Source: Fodinibius roseus
GTDB lineage: Bacteria; Bacteroidota; Rhodothermia; Balneolales; Balneolaceae
Direction: 5' to 3'
Assembly: GCF_900129315.1 (NCBI RefSeq)
Contig: NZ_FQUS01000016.1
Span: 1-64,000, forward strand
Length of the DNA: 64,000 nucleotides
Each line of letters begins with the position of its first letter. Position 1 is the first letter of the stretch. Positions 9,745 through 18,119 of the stretch are shown here, in pieces. The translations under genes and the position numbers were made by a program. The notes under the pieces were generated by a model. That model made no database searches, was not told where the DNA came from, and saw only the letters and a program-made list of their open reading frames with translations.

Positions 9745-11574
9745 TTAAAAGAGAATGGTATAGTGTACGCTCGACCGGGCAGGTACCAGAAGTTCCTGGA
9801 GGCTGCCCGTGGAACGAATAAAAGGATCGAGCCCCGAATCGACTTCCAGGTAATAGGAGCGGTCATCAACCTGATAGCGATCTCCCTCCTCTCTGGTAAT
9901 CGAGTCTCCGGCCGCAAGGCGAACATACAGATCATCCCACGGCTCCGAGAAGTCCAGGGTACGCCGGACGCCCCGGCCGCCGGAGACCACCCGGATCTCA
10001 TCCTCTACTTTCGTACCATACATCTCGTATACAAAAGTGGGATTATCATTGCTGTCCATCGTATATCCCTTCGAACAGTAGCCCGTTCCTGTTGTATCGC
10101 TGGTCCACGCATCCTGTTCATCCTCCAACCGGTTTACAGCCGGCGAGGGATCTTCGAGCAGATGCTCAAGCGATCCATTCGGCCGGGAGGTCCCGTTGCC
10201 CCGGTTGTGCCACATCGGTGTCGCATCCAAAAAGCGTCCCCGCCACAGCTGCACCAGGTTGCCCCGGTTGAGGTCATAGGTGTAATGCAGCTTCTCGGGA
10301 CTGCTTACCGAAACGGCGTGTGTCAGCCGCTCGCCGGCGGGCAGATCCATAAAACTCCGCAGCAGCGGCTTATCCCGGGCCTCCACATAAATGGGACGGG
10401 GGCCCTGTTGGCCGCTCAGCCGGCTGTCGCTGAGCATATGGGAAGGAAGTCCCGCTGCCGAAACCGAAAATACGAGGTTCGGTTCCGCCCAGTCGGCCTG
10501 ACGAGCATAGAAAAGTTCGAACGACACCTCTCCCTCTGTCAGACGTACTTCGCCTTCATTGTCATCAATCGGGATCACTTCCTCCCCGTCAATACGCAAC
10601 AGCCCGCCCCCGCCGGCGGCATCCAGGCGAAATGTATAATCACCGGTGCTCTTGTTTTGCAGGGTCCCGGTATAGCGCAGCAGAAATTGGTCCGGCAGCT
10701 GTCCCAGTTGCGCCGTGAGCAGCTCCGGGGAACCCGATTGCATGGCTGAAAGGGTATCCGGGTCAGGTTCCTCGCTGAAAGCGCCCTCATAGACGTTGTA
10801 TTCGAGCCCGCTAACAGTAGGCGCAGGCTGGTCGTACCGTGTAATCTTTATATTGCGAAAAGCCACGGCCCCGTGATCCCCCTGCAAACGCAGCGGTCCC
10901 TGTGCCACCTCGCCATCCCCGACCGCCCCGCGGGTTGGTCCCCGCAGCTCCAGCCCTTCATGGATGGTAACCCCGTTCAATGTCGCCCGGATAATCTGCG
11001 CATGCGCCACTTTGTTCCCCTCATCGTCAAAGCGAGGCGCCCGGAACGAAATTTCCAGGTGCTGCCACAGCCCCGGTGCCCGGCTCGCATTTTGTCGCGG
11101 CGGGTGTCCCTGGTAACCTTTTTGTCCCTCCGGCCGGCTCTCGTCCCATCGCTCGTATAGGCCGCCGTGATCCCCCGACGTCGGGGTTTGGGTCGCCCAG
11201 CTGTCCAGCAGCTGAACTTCATACCGTCCCTGCAGGTAGATGCCGGAGTTGGAATCCTTCGCCATCATGACATCCAGCTCCAGGTCCATATCCCCGTGCT
11301 CAAGCCTGGTAAACAGATCCCTCCCCTGACGATCGCCGGGAGTGTTCACCAGGATGCCGGTCCCCGGTTCCACCTCCAGGTGATTGGCCTTGTCCAGCGA
11401 GGCCGCCACGCCTCCCGCAACCCGCCAGCTCTGGCCGGGCTCCTCAAAAGCCGACAAATCCTGCAGCGATAGTTCCGGGTCCGGGGCCTGCTGGCCGCTG
11501 GTAACATGATTCAAACCAAACAAGAGGATCATACAGATAAGCATCCCTCCCAAAACAGATATCCTTCTATTCAT
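9745..11574 (-). CDS. Secreted DUF1080 (3-keto-disaccharide hydrolase-like) protein with PA14 domain
   Basis: The 609-residue protein has an N-terminal signal sequence (ISVLGGMLICMILLFGLNHV). A DUF1080 domain, a concanavalin-like beta-sandwich, spans about residues 35-240 (SGIYLQGRYEVQLLDSW, GDHGGLYERWDESRPEGQKG). A PA14-like domain sits at about 255-385 (LEYNVYEGAF, GDYTFRLDAAGGGGLLRIDG). An unassigned C-terminal beta-rich part of about 220 residues begins at ARDKPLLRSFMDLPAGERLT. DUF1080 members have been linked to hydrolysis of 3-keto-glycosides; others only bind sugar. The pairing with the downstream propeller/cytochrome c gene (14 bp gap) would fit an oxidise-then-cleave route for glycosides, but this is inference. 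Upstream of it lies a MITE-like repeat. Confidence 0.85.
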   Translation of the reverse strand: MNRRISVLGGMLICMILLFGLNHVTSGQQAPDPELSLQDLSAFEEPGQSWRVAGGVAASLDKANHLEVEPGTGILVNTPGDRQGRDLFTRLEHGDMDLELDVMMAKDSNSGIYLQGRYEVQLLDSWATQTPTSGDHGGLYERWDESRPEGQKGYQGHPPRQNASRAPGLWQHLEISFRAPRFDDEGNKVAHAQIIRATLNGVTIHEGLELRGPTRGAVGDGEVAQGPLRLQGDHGAVAFRNIKITRYDQPAPTVSGLEYNVYEGAFSEEPDPDTLSAMQSGSPELLTAQLGQLPDQFLLRYTGTLQNKSTGDYTFRLDAAGGGGLLRIDGEEVIPIDDNEGEVRLTEGEVSFELFYARQADWAEPNLVFSVSAAGLPSHMLSDSRLSGQQGPRPIYVEARDKPLLRSFMDLPAGERLTHAVSVSSPEKLHYTYDLNRGNLVQLWRGRFLDATPMWHNRGNGTSRPNGSLEHLLEDPSPAVNRLEDEQDAWTSDTTGTGYCSKGYTMDSNDNPTFVYEMYGTKVEDEIRVVSGGRGVRRTLDFSEPWDDLYVRLAAGDSITREEGDRYQVDDRSYYLEVDSGLDPFIRSTGSLQELLVPARSSVHYTILF

Positions 11575-11597
11575 ATAACTGTATTTCTTCTTTTAAC

Positions 11598-11737
11598 AGA
11601 GAGCTTTGTAAAACCCGACTTTTGCCCGATGTCAGACTTATTGGTCGGTCGAAATCCTCACATATAAGCTATATGTCCGGTATCAACCTCCTCCGGCCTT
11701 GATCCTGAACAAGATTTCTTGTTTTTCAAAGTTCTCT
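11598..11737 (-). repeat. MITE-like repeat, copy 1 (inverted orientation)
   Basis: A 140 bp element bounded by AGAGAGCTTTGTAAAA (11598-11613) and, on the other strand, AGAGAACTTTGAAAAA (11722-11737), matching at 14 of 16 positions. It contains a central palindrome (ACATATAAGCTATATGT). It is related to copies at 25765, 41136 and 54498, which lie in the opposite orientation. It fills most of the gap between the DUF1080 gene and the DUF4965 gene. No coding sequence is visible in the 325 bp gap. Confidence 0.7.
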
Positions 11738-11899
11738 AACTATTTATTGTTTTACTTTGTATGCTAAAACAGAAGCAGCCGGACGAATAGGTAAACTTTG
11801 CAATCTTATCATAACTATTTTGTGCAAAAGCTGCAGCCACCAACATGTTAAAATTGTTTACCGATGAATGTTTAATTAATAATAGGGAGTTGGATCAGG

Positions 11900-14395
11900 C
11901 TATTTCATTTTTTCCTCCAGCATTTTGATAAAGTAGCCCCCTACGACCGATCGCGCCTGGAAGCCGCGCTGATCCCCGCTGTCGGTCCAGTACCAGTCCG
12001 TCATCGGCACGCGGTCTTCGGTCGTGTCAAAGGCCCGATACATGGGATAAATAAACTCCCGGAAGGTATCCTGATCTTCGGCAAGCGTTGCCGTCCACAT
12101 AATCCAGTCGCTTTTGGTATAAAGAGCACGATTGTCCAGCGGCAGGCCGTATTCATTTTGTTGTTTCAGATAATACGCTATTTCACGCTCATCGATACTA
12201 TCGGGGAAGACATTCAAGTCCAACAGATGATCCCATACCAGGTTGTATTTCTGACTCCACGTATCGGGATTGCCAAAAGCCAGCATATAGTGATCACCCG
12301 CGTCGGCCATATTCATCCATTTTCGGGCCATATCCTTAGCAGCACTTGTATATTTTTCGGCTACCTCCGCTTTGCCAAGCCGGTCAGCCAGCTGTCCATA
12401 ACCGGCAATGCCCAGAATCGCTTTTATGGAGAGATTGGCGTTTCGGGCCAGGTGGCCGGCAAAATCATCCGTGGAAAGTTGATTTTTGGGATCCATGCCG
12501 TGTTCCATCAGATAGTCGGCCCATTCGGTGAGTGATTCCCAGTGATTTGCGGCAAACTCCGCGTTGCCTTCTGCCCGGGCAATAGCCGTCGTCATAATAA
12601 GCATATTTCCGGACTCTTCGACCGGCATGTCCCCCCCGTAGGTTTGTCCGTTGGCAATGGGATACGTGCCGACATCGTGGGCGGCAAACGGCTTATCCCA
12701 GCGCCCGCTCTCCCGGTAATAAAAAATCGGGCGCAGCATGCCCTTCAAAAGCTCCGGGTTGTAGTATAGGAACAGGGGTGATGAGGGATAGGTTACATCC
12801 ACGGTACCAATCGAGCCGTTGCTAAAATTTTCCTTGCTGAAAAACAACGGCTTACCCTCGGGACTGGCGACCAGCTTATGCGCGGCTACGGACTGCCGGT
12901 AGGCCAATTCGGTCAGCTCAGCGTACTTTCTCCCGCCGGCCTGCCTTGCCTCTTCGAATAAATTCCGATCAAATTCAGTGGCTGCCTGCATCAGGCTGTC
13001 ATATTCCGCCTCAGACCGGTGCAGCATGTCTATGGCCGAGCCGCTTCCCGTTTTCCACCAGGCCTGCAACGGCTGGTGGAAATATTCAATGGCATAGAGA
13101 TCATCATAAGCCAGCGTAATATGCCGGCTTTGAGGATCCTTTGAAACGGGACCTAAATCATAGGCCGCGGCAAGGGTCAGGGGATCGGAGCGGACCGCCC
13201 GCGGCATAGCCCCCTCGTCCCGGCTGCTCAGCTTACCATCGTCAACAAAATCAGCAACAGACGTCCCGTTTGCCGTCATCCGGCTGCTTAGTCCCTCTAC
13301 CCCGGGAGCCGCCATGTAGAGGTGTCCCCAGTCGATACGAACATTGTCGCCTTTTCGTCCCAATACCTGCTGGGTCGCAGTCCCCACACGCATAATATCA
13401 AGCGAGCGGGAGGGCATGCGCTGCCAGACTACTTCCTGGTCGGTGGTATTGACCGCAATATTCGAAGCAGCGCTGAGGTAAATTTGCACATCATGAGATG
13501 CTCCATCCGTGGATCGGACATCAAAGGAAATATAGTTGGCCGGACGGGAGATCTGTTCCAGATTATCGGGCAAAAGGGGCGCGGTAAAAGTTGCCTTTAA
13601 TTCCACCGGACCACTTTCGAAGGTATATTCCGTTTGTGTGGCACTCACCTCCGCATTTGTTTGCCTGGCATTGGAGATCTGAACCGCCGACTCCAATTCT
13701 TCAACCAGGCCCACATCGAGGTACGCAAGTCCCCCGGTATTAATACAGTGTGCAGCGATAATATTTTCTCCTTCCCGAAGGGCATCCAACGCCTCCGGAT
13801 TAACCTGAACCAGTGCTGCCGGGTTGGTTACGCCTTCCCGTTCAAAGGCAGGCACGCCGTTAATATAGACGGCAAGGTCATCATCATGCTGCACGTTCAG
13901 CAGCAGTTTCTCAGCATCCACCTCATTCACGTCATCAATCTCAAACGTACGGCGTGCCCAGATCTCACGGGTATTCCATGGATTGGGAACCTCTTCACCA
14001 TCAGTAAACGCGCCCCTTCCCTCCTTCCAGTTTTGGGTAGTAAAGTTATTATTTTGCCATCCATCGCTGGGCTGAGAGGTAGTAAATGTCCATTGGCCTT
14101 TGTCTTGGGCCATCGGCAGTAACACATTATAACGGGGAATGGACTGACCCATAAAATAATACGATTCTCCGTCCACCCGTATGATACCCTGCAGCGAGTG
14201 CTCCTGCCCGGTCCAGTGCCTGGTCGGACCGTTATAAAGAGTATCCTGCATGGACCAGATGCTGAAGTTGGGATCCACGGTAATTAACGGGTAGGCAGGG
14301 GGACGCAGTTGTTGTTCAGGTTGTGCGCTCGACTGAAAGGGAACTAAAAAAAGGCTCAGTGTCAGCAGAAAAATAAATTTCTTTACGCTCTTCAT
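11900..14395 (-). CDS. Secreted DUF4964/DUF5127/DUF4965/DUF1793 protein (glutaminase-A-like family)
   Basis: I place the start at 14395 (MKSVKKFIFLLTLSLFLVPF), which gives a proper signal peptide; a reading frame from 14467 adds 24 residues ahead of it. The mature protein of about 810 residues has a DUF4964 N-terminus (RPPAYPLITVDPNFSIWSM), an inserted galactose-binding-like beta-domain (NVQHDDDLAVYINGVPAFE), a DUF5127 beta-sandwich, and an alpha-toroid DUF4965/DUF1793 region (residues about 480-830) with SVGTVDV-like and DWYWTDSGDQRGFQARSVVG segments. Family members are annotated as glutaminases on the basis of a fungal homologue. In Bacteroidota they recur in polysaccharide-utilisation loci, and the alpha-toroid suggests a glycosidase. 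The gene is the distal enzyme of the GH76-containing operon; the real substrate is unknown. Confidence 0.85.
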   Translation of the reverse strand: MKSVKKFIFLLTLSLFLVPFQSSAQPEQQLRPPAYPLITVDPNFSIWSMQDTLYNGPTRHWTGQEHSLQGIIRVDGESYYFMGQSIPRYNVLLPMAQDKGQWTFTTSQPSDGWQNNNFTTQNWKEGRGAFTDGEEVPNPWNTREIWARRTFEIDDVNEVDAEKLLLNVQHDDDLAVYINGVPAFEREGVTNPAALVQVNPEALDALREGENIIAAHCINTGGLAYLDVGLVEELESAVQISNARQTNAEVSATQTEYTFESGPVELKATFTAPLLPDNLEQISRPANYISFDVRSTDGASHDVQIYLSAASNIAVNTTDQEVVWQRMPSRSLDIMRVGTATQQVLGRKGDNVRIDWGHLYMAAPGVEGLSSRMTANGTSVADFVDDGKLSSRDEGAMPRAVRSDPLTLAAAYDLGPVSKDPQSRHITLAYDDLYAIEYFHQPLQAWWKTGSGSAIDMLHRSEAEYDSLMQAATEFDRNLFEEARQAGGRKYAELTELAYRQSVAAHKLVASPEGKPLFFSKENFSNGSIGTVDVTYPSSPLFLYYNPELLKGMLRPIFYYRESGRWDKPFAAHDVGTYPIANGQTYGGDMPVEESGNMLIMTTAIARAEGNAEFAANHWESLTEWADYLMEHGMDPKNQLSTDDFAGHLARNANLSIKAILGIAGYGQLADRLGKAEVAEKYTSAAKDMARKWMNMADAGDHYMLAFGNPDTWSQKYNLVWDHLLDLNVFPDSIDEREIAYYLKQQNEYGLPLDNRALYTKSDWIMWTATLAEDQDTFREFIYPMYRAFDTTEDRVPMTDWYWTDSGDQRGFQARSVVGGYFIKMLEEKMK

Positions 14396-14598
14396 GTAGC
14401 TAATTTTTGCTATGGAGTTATAAGTATTCTGGATTTTAGTTCGCATGGAGGCTGTACGACCCGGCATGACCCCGCGGCCCTACCAGCCTCACTGATTGGT
14501 TTCAAATTACTAAAATTATGTTAACGATAACAACTATGTTAGAAGTACTTTAATCCCAACTTATTCAGCAACATTTCTGCAAAAATTAATCTTCATCT

Positions 14599-14883
14599 TC
14601 ACTTTTCATTTGCTTCTTTCACGGTAACAGTGCGACCCAGGACCCACGCCGTGAAGCGATAATTCCATCTGTTTATTTCCAGAAACCATAAGCTAATTGA
14701 CAAAAAAATAGGAAATACAACAATCCAAGCCCACCAATAGTGACCAAATACCGTGCGTTGAATTTGAATAAAATTATAATAATAGGCAATGGCACTAAGT
14801 GGGACACTAATTAGAAGTAATCGTATAAAAATTAAAAAACTTTTCTTAGATCTTGGAGTTATTTTTCTTATCTGAGTAGACAT
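14599..14883 (-). CDS. Small two-helix membrane protein of unknown function
   Basis: The 94-residue protein has a basic N-terminus (RKITPRSKKS) and two predicted membrane helices at about 16-37 (LIFIRLLLISVPLSAIAYYY) and 49-67 (WWAWIVVFPIFLSISLWFL). A short basic/aromatic tail follows. I do not recognise a family. It sits on the minus strand 30 bp after the GH76 gene and about 200 bp before the DUF4965 gene, so it is probably transcribed with the mannan-degradation genes. Codon usage looks more AT-rich than the flanking enzymes. The position suggests an accessory membrane factor, but nothing in the sequence defines a role. Confidence 0.6.
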   Translation of the reverse strand: MSTQIRKITPRSKKSFLIFIRLLLISVPLSAIAYYYNFIQIQRTVFGHYWWAWIVVFPIFLSISLWFLEINRWNYRFTAWVLGRTVTVKEANEK

Positions 14884-14913
14884 ATAGGCAGCAAAAATAA
14901 TATTGCAATTAAT

Positions 14914-16041
14914 TTAGTCCGCGGGTGGCGGAATAACCTGCATGAAACCCACAGCACTGCTGGCTTCATACGACTGAATTTTGCCATCGGGACAAGGGAC
15001 ATCATAATCCCGGTACATCAGCGTGCGGGTTTTATCCCGATTGCGCCATGCGGTATTGGCATTTTTCTGCAGCCACGGCAGATATTGATCTTGTCCCCCG
15101 TCTTCAATAAGCATATCCATGTATCGAACAAATATGGCCTTCAGTACCCCCTGCTCATTCCAATCGCCTTCGGCCGGCAGTATTTCGTTGCTATTCGACA
15201 TTTCTTCTTTGGTATAGTCAGCAGCCAAAACAGCGTCATCCAAATACGATTGGTCGTTTGTCTCCTCATAAAGCATTACGGCCGCGCCGATAGCCGTCCC
15301 CTGGTTGTACGTATAATCTTCATAACCTGGCGGGTCATCCCCCACCTTGTGATCGGCCACACGTCCCGTCGTTTCCTGGAACAGGTTTTCCCGGGCCCAG
15401 CTATATATTTTTTTAGCCTTATCAAGATAGGCTTCATCACCTGTGATGTGGTACAACCGCATGGCCGCAATCACGGTCGGATAATTGATACAAGCGTTCT
15501 TGCCACTGTGATCAAACGACCAGTACATCCCTCCATTCTCCGGATCATAGGAATCTCTCCAAACCCGGTCGAAGCCGGTTATGGATTGATCCAAATACTT
15601 TTCTTTCCCGGTGATGGTATGAGCCCGCGCCAAGGCGATAACCCACCACATGATGTCGTCATATATAAACCATTCTTTCTTGTTCTCCCAGTTGTAGCCG
15701 TCATACTCCTTATATCCCCCCTCGTAGATGTCGTGAATCATCTGCAGATAATCGGGATTTTCCGTTCGCTGATAGGCATCCATTACGATATCCCAAAAAA
15801 TAGCTTGAGTCCATATGGAGCCGATTTCTGCCTGATCTGTGGTTGCGTGATATAGTTTCACGCGATGATCATAAAAGTGGTTGTTAAAGGATTCGAAGGC
15901 TTCTGTAGCGTCTTCGGCGGTATATGCGGTCTCTTGAGTCGGTGGATCTACCGGCGGCTCTTCGGTATTCTGATCACTCGCGCTACACGCTCCCAAAGAG
16001 ATAAAGAATAAAAAAAGAAAGAAATTCCTACCTTGCTGCAT
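14914..16041 (-). CDS. Glycoside hydrolase family 76 lipoprotein (endo-alpha-1,6-mannanase-like)
   Basis: GH76 enzymes cut the alpha-1,6-mannan backbone found in fungal cell walls and some bacterial glycans. This 375-residue protein has a lipobox LGAC (Cys19), so it should be membrane-anchored. An (alpha/alpha)6 barrel follows. The catalytic Asp-Asp pair is visible in YDDIMWW (Asp128 and Asp129). Other family landmarks are the repeated aromatic helices (WTQAIFWDIVMDAY), NGGMYWSFDHSGKNACIN and YNQGTAIGAAVMLYEET. It is shorter than two-domain forms, with no added carbohydrate-binding module. The second GH76 gene lies 151 bp upstream on the same strand, so both are probably in one operon with the SusCD pair at 18-23 kb. 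Confidence 0.93.
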   Translation of the reverse strand: MQQGRNFFLFLFFISLGACSASDQNTEEPPVDPPTQETAYTAEDATEAFESFNNHFYDHRVKLYHATTDQAEIGSIWTQAIFWDIVMDAYQRTENPDYLQMIHDIYEGGYKEYDGYNWENKKEWFIYDDIMWWVIALARAHTITGKEKYLDQSITGFDRVWRDSYDPENGGMYWSFDHSGKNACINYPTVIAAMRLYHITGDEAYLDKAKKIYSWARENLFQETTGRVADHKVGDDPPGYEDYTYNQGTAIGAAVMLYEETNDQSYLDDAVLAADYTKEEMSNSNEILPAEGDWNEQGVLKAIFVRYMDMLIEDGGQDQYLPWLQKNANTAWRNRDKTRTLMYRDYDVPCPDGKIQSYEASSAVGFMQVIPPPAD

Positions 16042-16192
16042 GAGATGTTATTTGATAATGAGCTTTCGATATATATTTGGCGCTTTCAGCATTACCTTCA
16101 AATTTTAAAATTTGTTTGAGTGAAAGTATTCCAGCTCTTGATTCTATCTGTCGATCGTGATATATCTCATATCATGTGTATAATATAATCTA

Positions 16193-17362
16193 TCATTCCA
16201 AAATATTTTCACGTTCCAACAAAGCAGCGGCTTCTATAATCATGGCTCCGCTGAGATGTACTGTTAAATCTATTTCCTCATCATTGCCGGGCTTTTTTTG
16301 CCAGCTGGGATCAAAAATGACTTGCTTCTTATTTGTCCCTTTATTCCATAATACCTCCGCATTGTGTTCCAGAAACTGGGCATAACGTTCTCGCGTTGTG
16401 TCAGGCAGCTCTTCCTCAAATATTAATTGCGTAAGGTAGCGTATAAATATTCCTTTAAACAATCCTCCATCCCCCGTCCCTCGCTCTTTAAATACTCCAT
16501 CATCATTAATCATATTGTTCAATGTATAATCTGCTGATTTAATAGCATCATCCAAATAACCTGATTCACCGGTAATGCTATAAAGTTCTAAAGCTGCTCC
16601 CAAAAAAACTCCTTGATTATAGGTGAATATCCAATCTTTCGCTATATCCTCTTCTCCATCTTCTGACACCTCAATATGATCCCATACAGCTCCATTTTCT
16701 TTATTTACAAGTTTATTTCTTACCCATTGATACGTTTTTTTTGCCCAGTCCATATACTCCTGTTTTTCGTTAAGCTGGTATAAACGGGAGGCTAAGATGC
16801 TGGCCGGAGAATTGGAAATGGCATTTTTGCTATGTGGAGTATGTTTAGCCCACATAATTCCTCCATCTGCTACATCAGTCCAACCTGTTTTTATTTCTTC
16901 CCAAATAGTATCAACCGAAGTCTTGAACTTCTCTTTGCCAGTAATATTATATGTACGCAACATTGCTAAAGCATTCCATTGCATATCGTCATAAAAATCA
17001 TTCAGAAAAGTGTTACCATTTTTTTGATAGATTCCCTCATACCATACATCAATGTACTGCTCAAATATTGAATCCCCTGTTCTAATATATGCATCAACCA
17101 ATACATCCAAGGCATGAGCCTGGGGCCAATACTGAAATTCCCTATCATCTCTGTTTCCGTAATTGAAGTAGTGTTGCCGGGAATTCCAGTAATTTTCTAT
17201 TAACCCGGTACGAGTGCTGCTATCGGCGGCAACATACCAATTAATCGTATAGGTCGATTCAGTTGGTACAACCGGAGGAGAATCGCCATCAGCCCCGTTA
17301 TTACTACAGCTACTGATTATCAACACAAGCAGGGCCATTATAGAAAATGAAATGTACTTCAA
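16193..17362 (-). CDS. Second GH76 lipoprotein (endo-alpha-1,6-mannanase-like), TTG start
   Basis: A second GH76 protein of 389 residues. The catalytic Asp pair is at 125-126 in FYDDMQWNALAML, and the substrate-cleft segment DGGIMWAKHTPHSKNAISNS and the YNQGVFLGAALELYSITGES helix are present. The lipobox is IISSC (Cys19). The only start giving a normal basic n-region is TTG at 17362 (MKYISFSIMALLVLII); the next ATG at 17338 would shorten the signal sequence. It is clearly diverged from the neighbouring GH76, so the two probably have different specificity or cell location (surface versus periplasm), as seen for paired GH76 enzymes in known mannan loci. It lies 30 bp downstream of the F5/8-type lipoprotein gene. 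Confidence 0.92.
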   Translation of the reverse strand: MKYISFSIMALLVLIISSCSNNGADGDSPPVVPTESTYTINWYVAADSSTRTGLIENYWNSRQHYFNYGNRDDREFQYWPQAHALDVLVDAYIRTGDSIFEQYIDVWYEGIYQKNGNTFLNDFYDDMQWNALAMLRTYNITGKEKFKTSVDTIWEEIKTGWTDVADGGIMWAKHTPHSKNAISNSPASILASRLYQLNEKQEYMDWAKKTYQWVRNKLVNKENGAVWDHIEVSEDGEEDIAKDWIFTYNQGVFLGAALELYSITGESGYLDDAIKSADYTLNNMINDDGVFKERGTGDGGLFKGIFIRYLTQLIFEEELPDTTRERYAQFLEHNAEVLWNKGTNKKQVIFDPSWQKKPGNDEEIDLTVHLSGAMIIEAAALLERENILE

Positions 17363-17392
17363 ACTATGAGCTGACTAAAAGATAGTTGATTA

Positions 17393-17965
17393 TTATAACT
17401 CTGGCACCTCACCGTTGTAGTAAAGTAACCGCCATTCACTTAATTGCATCAATGAAGTTTCGCCGGCATTGTCAGTGATAGATAAGCGAAATGAGCTATA
17501 GGTTGCTTCTGAATCCAGTCCATAGATATTCACCTTATTTCTGCCAGTAAACGAGGCACTCGTTACAGTATGTATGGTTTCCCAGGTTGAACCTCCGTCA
17601 TTAGAACCAGCTAAAGTCCAATCATGTGGATCGCGATCAGGCGCATCATTACCGGATGTAATTGTGTAGGCATTGATGGTTACGGACTCTTCGAAATCCT
17701 GTTGCATCCAAAAATCAGGATCGTAATCAAAGATCAAAAACTTGGTGTATTTATCACCGTCGATTGATTTGCTCGATCCCTCCCCTGCAAATGGTCCCCC
17801 GGGATTTTCATCACTTACCGTTAAGGTCGCATTTTCAGATAAATCCGTAACATCGGGTTCAGTGGTTGCTGCGGTGGGTGGACTCTCATCGTTACAGGCT
17901 GTAATCATAAGCCCAAAAACAACCACACTCACTATAAATCTAATATTCCGTACTAATTCTAACAT
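17393..17965 (-). CDS. F5/8-type (discoidin-like) lipoprotein, probable surface glycan-binding protein
   Basis: The 190-residue lipoprotein has a lipobox ITAC (Cys24). After a short Pro/Thr/Glu linker it has one beta-sandwich of the F5/8 type C (discoidin) kind: SKSIDGDKYTKFLIFDYDP, MQQDFEESVTINAYTITSGN, DPHDWTLAGSNDGGSTWETI, and the ending MQLSEWRLLYY. Such domains bind carbohydrate. The gene lies directly after susD and before two GH76 genes, where SusE/SusF-like or other surface glycan-binding proteins are normally encoded. It is therefore likely to help capture mannan at the cell surface. No catalytic motif is present. The binding specificity is inferred only from the neighbouring enzymes. 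Confidence 0.82.
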   Translation of the reverse strand: MLELVRNIRFIVSVVVFGLMITACNDESPPTAATTEPDVTDLSENATLTVSDENPGGPFAGEGSSKSIDGDKYTKFLIFDYDPDFWMQQDFEESVTINAYTITSGNDAPDRDPHDWTLAGSNDGGSTWETIHTVTSASFTGRNKVNIYGLDSEATYSSFRLSITDNAGETSLMQLSEWRLLYYNGEVPEL

Positions 17966-18119
17966 GAGTCAATTTGCTTTAATTTAAAACTTGTAGTTTT
18001 TAGCCGTTAATTTAACGCGGTTACCGGTTAGCCCTGCACGGGGTTGCCGAATGATGAGTCCACCTGCCCGATGCCTTCCCTCTTACTGGTAAAAGTGAAC
18101 CGTAGAAGCATTTCAATTA

